A DNA stretch of 48,431 nt from an uncultured Bacteroidota bacterium (lineage in GTDB: Bacteria; Bacteroidota; Bacteroidia; UKL13-3). Shown here piece after piece: positions 26,001-31,700 of this stretch (the stretch's first letter is position 1; each line of letters begins with the position of its first letter). Position numbers and translations under genes: made by a program. A model generated the notes under the pieces. That model saw only the letters and a program-made list of their open reading frames with translations, searched no databases and was not told where the DNA came from. Where the stretch lies: assembly GCA_903910445.1 (NCBI GenBank), contig CAIVZR010000014.1:1-48431 (forward strand). Reading direction: 5' to 3'.

Positions 26001-28710
26001 AATTTGAATCCCACATACAAACTTGGTATAAACCAGGATTAGTGAAACTAACCGCTGGGTTTTGTGAGTTGTTGGTAGTGGAGTTATTGTAGTTAACGCC
26101 TGCACTTGGAATGAATGTCCAATTCCAATAAGTTGGGCCTTTAATACTTAAATCGGTTAATTGAACTGATTGGTAAGTTTCAACAACATTTAAATCAGCA
26201 ATGAAGTCAGTAATTGGTTTAACCGTAGGATTATAAACTACAATAGTTTTTGTAATTGAATCGCTACCCGAGCAACTAGATGTTACCAATTTCAATTGAT
26301 ATGATCCGGTACTAGTAAACATCTTAAAATAATTAAGGTTACCACTTACCAAAACACCATCCAAATACCATTTATGTCCTAAAGGAGCATTGGCTGGATT
26401 ATTATTAAAGAAAGAAGCCGGTGAGTTAACAAAAACTGAATCGGGAGCAGTATATCCGGCAACAGCTGGACCAGCATTGTATTGCGATTCATCAGCTCCG
26501 ATACTAGGAGCAAAAGTACAACGAGCTTGTCCGTCGATATCAATATTGATATTCAAACCTGTTTTACCACGGGCTTGATCAACAGCTGATGAAAGATGAA
26601 AATCGGTTGCGCTTACAAATACCGGTGCCTTTGCATTATTATTTTGATTGAAACTTGGATTAAATGCCTTTAATGAAGGAATATCAGAAAGTGTTGAACC
26701 TCCCATATATGCCATATTGGTAGAACCAGCAGGAACAATAAGCGTATTCCAATCCAATGATGAATAATAGCTTGTGCTCACATTAGCAATGTACATTGCA
26801 TATGCACCTGTAGTGGTTGTAATGAATATATTATTATTAATTCGGTTATTTACATCCGACATATAACTAATAATGGCATTACCGGAAGCTTGATTTGCCC
26901 AAACTGTATTATGAGCAACAGTAGTATTGATACCATTATTCATATATATTCCTGAGAAATATCCGCTCGAACTAATATTTCTTACAATATTATTTGATAC
27001 GCTATTATTTGAAGAACCAGCATAGTAGCTATAGGTATAAAACATGATACCATAATAACCAGCTGCTACTTCATTTCTATCAATTTTTGTATTAGATAAG
27101 TAATATGCATATATTCCATATGAACTGCTCATTGAAGGATTCATTAAAACTGAATTGTGCTCAACGGTAAAGTTTCCTTGGTAGTTAATATACATACCAT
27201 ATTGCCAACCGCCTTCCATTCTATTATTAGTAATTGTATTGCCTTGACTCATTGGTAGTGTACTACTTCCAATAAGAGCCATAGAGATATATCCACCTAA
27301 TAAACGGTTTCCATCAACCAAGTTGTTATTTCCATTATCACCAGAATCGTAATAGTTAGCTCCGCAAATACCTAGTGGAACAGCATAATAATATGGAGGA
27401 GAAGTGGCAGCCATCGTGATTTTGCAACCTAGTATTTTATTACTATTTGCAAGATTTCTTAAGTGCACACCATAGAAAGTATTAAATGGAGAACTAGCGT
27501 ATGTGTTTGAAATTGTTAAGTTTTTAACAGTAACAAACTTAGCTCCATTTAATTCAATGACAGCGCTTTGTGAACCACCATTAGTATTATATGTAATGGA
27601 TCTAGTAGAAGTATCTACCCCATCAATAGTGATTGTATTCGTTGAAGAAGCGCCAGCTATTGAAGGTATAACTATTTGTTCATTATAGGTACCAGAGGCG
27701 ACTGTTAAAGTTACAGGTCCTGCTACTCCGCAAGCAGCAAGTTTGCTAATGGCGGCATTAAATGTAGTAAAGTTGGATGCCCCTGATCCTGATGGATTGA
27801 TAGTATATGAACCTGAGAGTCCAGTACAAGCATTCACAGTCATGGTATCACCACATGGATTTGCATCAGGATTTACACCATTTGGATTATTGGCCCAAAC
27901 CTTAAGGGTATAACTACCGGCAGTTAAGCTTAAAGCAGTTGAGAAAGTATGAACATAAGTAGCACCAGCGGCGATACTTAAGCCAGTAAGGTTCGTGGGA
28001 GTTGGTGCTTGACCATTAGTACAATTGTAACCAAAGCTTAATGAGGTAATGGTTGTTGTACTAAGATTTTTTGCAGTTGCAATGATTGTATTATTACCAA
28101 CTCCGAAAGTAGTAGGCAACATAGAAATAACAGAGATATTAGGAGTAGATGATCCTAATATTAAAGTGTAATCTTCAAATTCTCCGTAGTTATTCGCACA
28201 AGGGTTGTATGAAGGTGAACCTCCAAAATCTCCTGAAACACGAATACGATAAGAACCCAATGCTTGACCAGTTGGAACTACAAAACTTCCTGATACGGTA
28301 GCACTGGCTGTGGTAGTTGATGAAACCCAAACTCTTTCAGGGGTTGAAGTTCCAAAAGTACCATCTTGATTGTAATCAATGTAGATAATACCCATGGTTG
28401 AGTTACTTGAACCATTTTGAATAGAGAAAGAAATTGTACTTCCTGCAGATGAGAACACTGACATATTCGTAAAATCACTGTAAGCAGGTCCGTTACCAGT
28501 AGCAGTCGTACTATTGTTAATAGACCCCATGGTGACATTTTGAATTCCAATGTAATAGGTGTTCAAACTACCCACTGTTGGTGTACAGTATGTTGGTGTA
28601 GAACATTGAGAATTAGCGTTTGTACTTTGCAGTACAAGTGCTAGCAGCAGCAAAAAGCCCGTAATCGCATTACGTGCAGATGTAATTCTAGATGTAAAGT
28701 TGGAATTCAT
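23026..28710 (-). CDS. Array gene 5: giant T9SS-exported beta-helix surface protein, mosaic of gene 2-like and gene 6-like halves (1894 aa)
   Basis: Signal peptide about 1-34 (NANSQ). N-terminal GEVED about 35-190 (DYNQDGTFGTSTPE, YGEFEDYTLI), CARDB-like domain (FGVGNNT, LKVWANNPNGVNPDAN) and beta-helix about 305-742 (YAVPLGICGANYYDSGDNGN, closing APSIGADES) all follow array gene 2 closely. From about residue 760 onward it follows gene 6: PKD domains (KGPTYWNWTF), CUB-like domain about 935-1035 (TLYDDGGPNGNYSSGGTCN), PKD domains with SFDRDGAYYKWYFDY, GEVED about 1230-1401 (DWNQDGTFQTSE), five Ig-like repeats 1402-1799 and sorting tail (VYPNPNNGKV to KSFSIQK). Its terminator stem also matches that of gene 6. 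The frame is intact. Surface display is inferred from the signal and sorting sequences; ligand unknown. Confidence 0.9.
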   Translation of the reverse strand: MNSNFTSRITSARNAITGFLLLLALVLQSTNANSQCSTPTYCTPTVGSLNTYYIGIQNVTMGSINNSTTATGNGPAYSDFTNMSVFSSAGSTISFSIQNGSSNSTMGIIYIDYNQDGTFGTSTPERVWVSSTTTASATVSGSFVVPTGQALGSYRIRVSGDFGGSPSYNPCANNYGEFEDYTLILGSSTPNISVISMLPTTFGVGNNTIIATAKNLSTTTITSLSFGYNCTNGQAPTPTNLTGLSIAAGATYVHTFSTALSLTAGSYTLKVWANNPNGVNPDANPCGDTMTVNACTGLSGSYTINPSGSGASNFTTFNAAISKLAACGVAGPVTLTVASGTYNEQIVIPSIAGASSTNTITIDGVDTSTRSITYNTNGGSQSAVIELNGAKFVTVKNLTISNTYASSPFNTFYGVHLRNLANSNKILGCKITMAATSPPYYYAVPLGICGANYYDSGDNGNNNLVDGNRLLGGYISMALIGSSTLPMSQGNTITNNRMEGGWQYGMYINYQGNFTVEHNSVLMNPSMSSSYGIYAYYLSNTKIDRNEVAAGYYGIMFYTYSYYAGSSNNSVSNNIVRNISSSGYFSGIYMNNGINTTVAHNTVWANQASGNAIISYMSDVNNRINNNIFITTTTGAYAMYIANVSTSYYSSLDWNTLIVPAGSTNMAYMGGSTLSDIPSLKAFNPSFNQNNNAKAPVFVSATDFHLSSAVDQARGKTGLNINIDIDGQARCTFAPSIGADESQYNAGPAVAGYTAPDSVFVNSPASFFNNNPANAPLGHKWYLDGVLVSGNLNYFKMFTSTGSYQLKLVTSSCSGSDSITKTIVVYNPTVKPITDFIADLNVVETYQSVQLTDLSIKGPTYWNWTFIPSAGVNYNNSTTNNSQNPAVSFTNPGLYQVCMWDSNSVGRSVQVCKTAYILVRATNQMCIFPFDTKVASGTLYDDGGPNGNYSSGGTCNFLIDPCASSVNLKFTSFNLTTNSYLRIYNGTSNLAPPLHTSLGFTGTALPGGAAGITATSGKMYIEFVKGTAAPGFAASWTSAAATSAAPTGTLVGPDTVYDCGAYFTKTYLPKNLSFDRDGAYYKWYFDYANSNSFPDVEGKGIYFQDWSYGTIGSYIVRLDIEGCGGVETIYDTIYVDHPTTGPVVDFKADLLTATPNDVVNFTDLSTIDPIWWKWTISGPGSVNSVSGNSGSKNYGVKFTTPGVYTVRLQDSNCVAASSLTKTSYITIIEYCLPAVATLNADFAIERFIFGRADTIINNTVYGLDYSNSSPAVGTVTYRDNTNKFTTYVVNNITIANKAVEAVVGLGESFNFNVKRLSNFNACNFNIWIDWNQDGTFQTSELVASSGVTTGVNYTGSITIPATAKLGYTRLRIGTNFATLSNTPCGINTFGDYNDFRIKVTPDITAPVITIAGNVDTVFVEVGRVFADPGTTVSGATTVTHTGFAYGATVTTYPFLGTHTITASDAAANTAIRNVYVRSTPDITKPVITRTGADTVYSEVGSTYTDLGATATDFYFGSITASIIANSTVNINKIGTYTVTYTVQDAAGNSATPVVRVVIIRDTQIPVITISGPNPIYINVFSTFNPPVATVADNYNTGLTYVISGGPVNTTLLGTYTLFYNAKDSSGNVAATKSLTVIVQDVTAPQLTLVPQDTMIIDCITLTTVPEPGYIVNDNYYPANQITVSKVGTVNLNVLGTYVVRYKATDPSGNVDSSRVRVYKVIDRGAPVITLKGLDIMNWPRWKAFVDPGTNIFDKCDPTATVTADYSKLDINLDGLYEIIYSSTDASGNKAANVKRFVNIYTAVSGINDVNGNNLFMVYPNPNNGKVNVDLNIENAISAIIIVYDANGKVVYSNNEVNPVNNKMTIDLSNAASGMYFVKVVTDNFTAAKSFSIQK
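23314..24507 (-). repeat. Five Ig-like repeats of array gene 5
   Basis: Residues 1402-1799. Repeat 1 is short and lacks the usual DNVTNP segment. Repeat 4 begins DVTAPQLTL with VPEPGY, and repeat 5 has PRWKAFVDPG followed by DKCDPTATV, as in gene 6 but in no other copy. Confidence 0.85.
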
Positions 28711-28717
28711 ATAAAAA

Positions 28718-28734
28718 ATTAATAAATTAGTTTA
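28718..28734 (-). promoter_or_regulatory. Leader box variant upstream of array gene 5
   Basis: The minus strand reads TAAACTAATTTATTAAT, similar to the ACCCAATTTATTAA box of genes 2 and 3. Just upstream, TATATTTA (28733-28740) resembles a -7 box with the last G missing, but no -33 box sits at 17-23 bp, so I do not call a promoter. Confidence 0.3.
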
Positions 28735-28745
28735 AATATAAAAAA

Positions 28746-28772
28746 GCACAGAGAGCAAAATGCCCTCTGTGC
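28746..28772 (-). terminator. Terminator after array gene 6, with one mismatch in the stem
   Basis: GCACAGAG (28746-28753) pairs with CTCTGTGC-type bases at 28765-28772. There is an A/C mismatch at 28754/28764, then two more pairs and a 5 nt loop. It is followed on the minus strand by TTTTTATATTT and begins 8 nt after the stop of array gene 6. The mismatch is absent from the otherwise near-identical stem after gene 5 and should weaken it. Confidence 0.75.
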
Positions 28773-28780
28773 AAATAAAG

Positions 28781-31700
28781 TTATTTTTGAATAGAAAATG
28801 CTTTCGAAGCTGAAAAATCGTCAGAAACTACCTTAATAAAGTACATACCAGCCGATTGTGTACTTAAATCTATTTGGATTTTGTTGTTCACTGCATCAAT
28901 ATTTGACCCAGTATATACCACTTTCCCATTGGCATCAAATATGGTGATTATTGCAGAAGCTGCATTGTCAAGATTCAAATCAATATTCACCAATCCATTA
29001 TTAGGATTAGGATAAACATTAAATCTATCATTACCACCATTGATATTAATACCACTCACCGCAGTATAGATACTTACATATCTACTCACATTTGCGGCTT
29101 TATTTCCTGATGCATCAGTAGCAGCGTAATTTACTTCATAAAGACCATCCAAATTCACATCCAACTTACTTAAGTCAACATTCACTGTTGCTGTTGGGTC
29201 ACACTTGTCGTAAATAGTAGTTCCTGGATCAACGAATGCCTTCCAACGTGGCCAGTTCATTACAGATAATCCTTTTAAGGTAATTACTGGAGCGGTACGA
29301 TCTAATACTTTGTAAACGCGAACTTTTGATGAATCGATATTTCCGGAAGGGTCAGAAACATAATAACGAACTACATAAGTACCTAAAACATTCAGGTTTA
29401 CCGTTCCAATTTTCGAAACAGTAATTTGAGTGTTTGGATAATAGTTATCACTAACAATATATCCTGGCTCAGGTACTGTTGTTAGGGTAATACAATCGAT
29501 AATCATCGTATCTTGAGGAATCAAGGTAATTTGTGGAGCTGTTACATCTCTAACAATTACAGTTAAAGTAACGGTAGCTGCCACATTACCAGAGCTGTCC
29601 ATAGCATTATAGAATAAGGTATAGGTTCCAATCTTATTGATATCCACCGGACCACCAGTAATTACATAGGTTAAACCTGTATTATAATTATCCGTTACAA
29701 TCGCTGTAGGTGCATTGAAAGAAGTAAATACATTTAAGTAGATGGTATTTCCACCATTGATCGTAATCACTGGTTTTTGTGTATCCTTCACAATAACGGT
29801 ACGAACCACTGTTGTTGCAGCATTTCCCGCAGCATCCGTTACATTATAAGTAACAGTATAAGTACCAATTTTGTTGATATTTACTGTAGAAACTTTAACA
29901 ATTGAAGAGGTAAGAGAGCCAAAATAGAAATCAGAAGCTGTTGCTGCTGAATCATTATAGGCACTGCCAACTTCAATCGTAACTGGACTTGATCCAATCA
30001 TACTAATAATAGGTTTTGTAATATCAGGAGTTGCTTTTACAAAACGGCTTCTGATCGATACATTCCCTGTTCCATCAGTAGCTGTGATAGTATATGAGCT
30101 AGTTGATGGGTAAGTAGTAATTACAGTACCACTAGTAATTCCTGTACGAGTATATGGAGTTGGGTTGGTTACGTTATCAGTAACGGTATCACCTGGATTA
30201 ATAAAGGTACGTCCCACTTCTACATAAACAGTATCAGAATTGTTATTAGGAATCCAAGTAATTACTGGAGCTGTAACATCTGGAGTAATTTTAATTCTGA
30301 AATCGTTATAGTCACCAAATGTATTTGCACCACATGGGGTATTCGATAATGATGCGAAATTAGTTCCGATACGCATACGGGTATAACCAGTTTTAGCCGT
30401 TACCGGTATGGTAATAAATCCTGAGTAAGTTGTTCCTGATGTTGATCCGGATGATCCAACCAATTCAGATGCTTGGAATGTTCCATCTGCATTATAGTCG
30501 ATCCAGATATTGAAATTGGCTGCGTTGAAGTTTGATAAGCGTTTTACTGAGAAAGGGAATTTACCACCTAAATCAACTACTGCTTCAACTGCCTTATTTG
30601 CCAAGGTTACGCTATTTACAACATAGTTTTTAACTTGGTTTGTATTATCTCTATAAGTACTTGTTCCAACGGCAGGAGAACTATTGGTGTAGTCGAATCC
30701 ATATACCGTATTGTTTATTAGTGTATCAACACGACCAAATGTTACTCTCTCGATTGAGAAGTCAGGATTTAATGTTCCTACACTTGGTAAGCAATAAGTA
30801 ATAATTGTAATATAGGCAGTTTTAGTAAGTGTATTTGATCCAACGCAATTTGAATCTTTAAGAGTAACAGTATAAGTCCCAGGAACAGTGAATTTCACTC
30901 CGTAATTTTTAGAGTTTTGATTACCGCTTACTCCATTTGCAGTTCCAGGGCCAGTAATTGTCCATTTCCACCAAATTGGATCTAAGGTAGATAAGTCAGT
31001 GAAGTTTACAACATCTGAAGGAGTAGCAGTTAACAAATCGGCTTTAAAGTCAACCACCGGACCTGTTGTAGGATGATCAACATAAACTGTATCATATATA
31101 GTTTGGATTCCACCACAACCTTCGATATCTAAACGTATAACATAAGATCCCGTAGCACTATATGACCAATCTTGGAAATACATTCCTTTACCTTCTACAT
31201 CAGGGAAAGAATTGCTATTTACATAGTCGAAATACCATTTATAATAAGAACCATCGCGATCAAATGAAAGGCTTGATGGAGCATAGGTTTTAGTAAAGTA
31301 GGCACCACAATCATACATGGTATCAGGGCCTAATAAATTTCCAGTAGGTAAAGCTGCAGATGCTGCAACACTCGTCCAAGAAGCCATAAATCCAGGAGCT
31401 GAAGTTCCTTTGGCAAACTCGATATACATCTTACCTGAAGATGCAGTAATTCCTGCGGTACCTCCTGGAATTCCAGTTCCTGTAAAACCTAATCCTGTAT
31501 GTAATGGAGGAGCTAAATTACTTGTACCATTATAAATTCTAAAGTATGAGTTGGTTGACAAGTTAAATGAATTGAATTTCAAGGTAACTGAACTTGCACA
31601 AGGATCGATTAAGAAGTTACAAGTACCACCGGTACTATAATTGCCGTTTGGTCCGCCATCATCATATAAAGTACCACTTCCTACTTTCGTGTCAAAAGGA

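Noticed and set aside
28733..28772. Possible promoter for array gene 5 (TATATTTA with CAAA/TTTG upstream)
   Set aside because: The last G of the -7 box is missing, the spacing to TTTG is 15 or 31 bp, and it overlaps the terminator.
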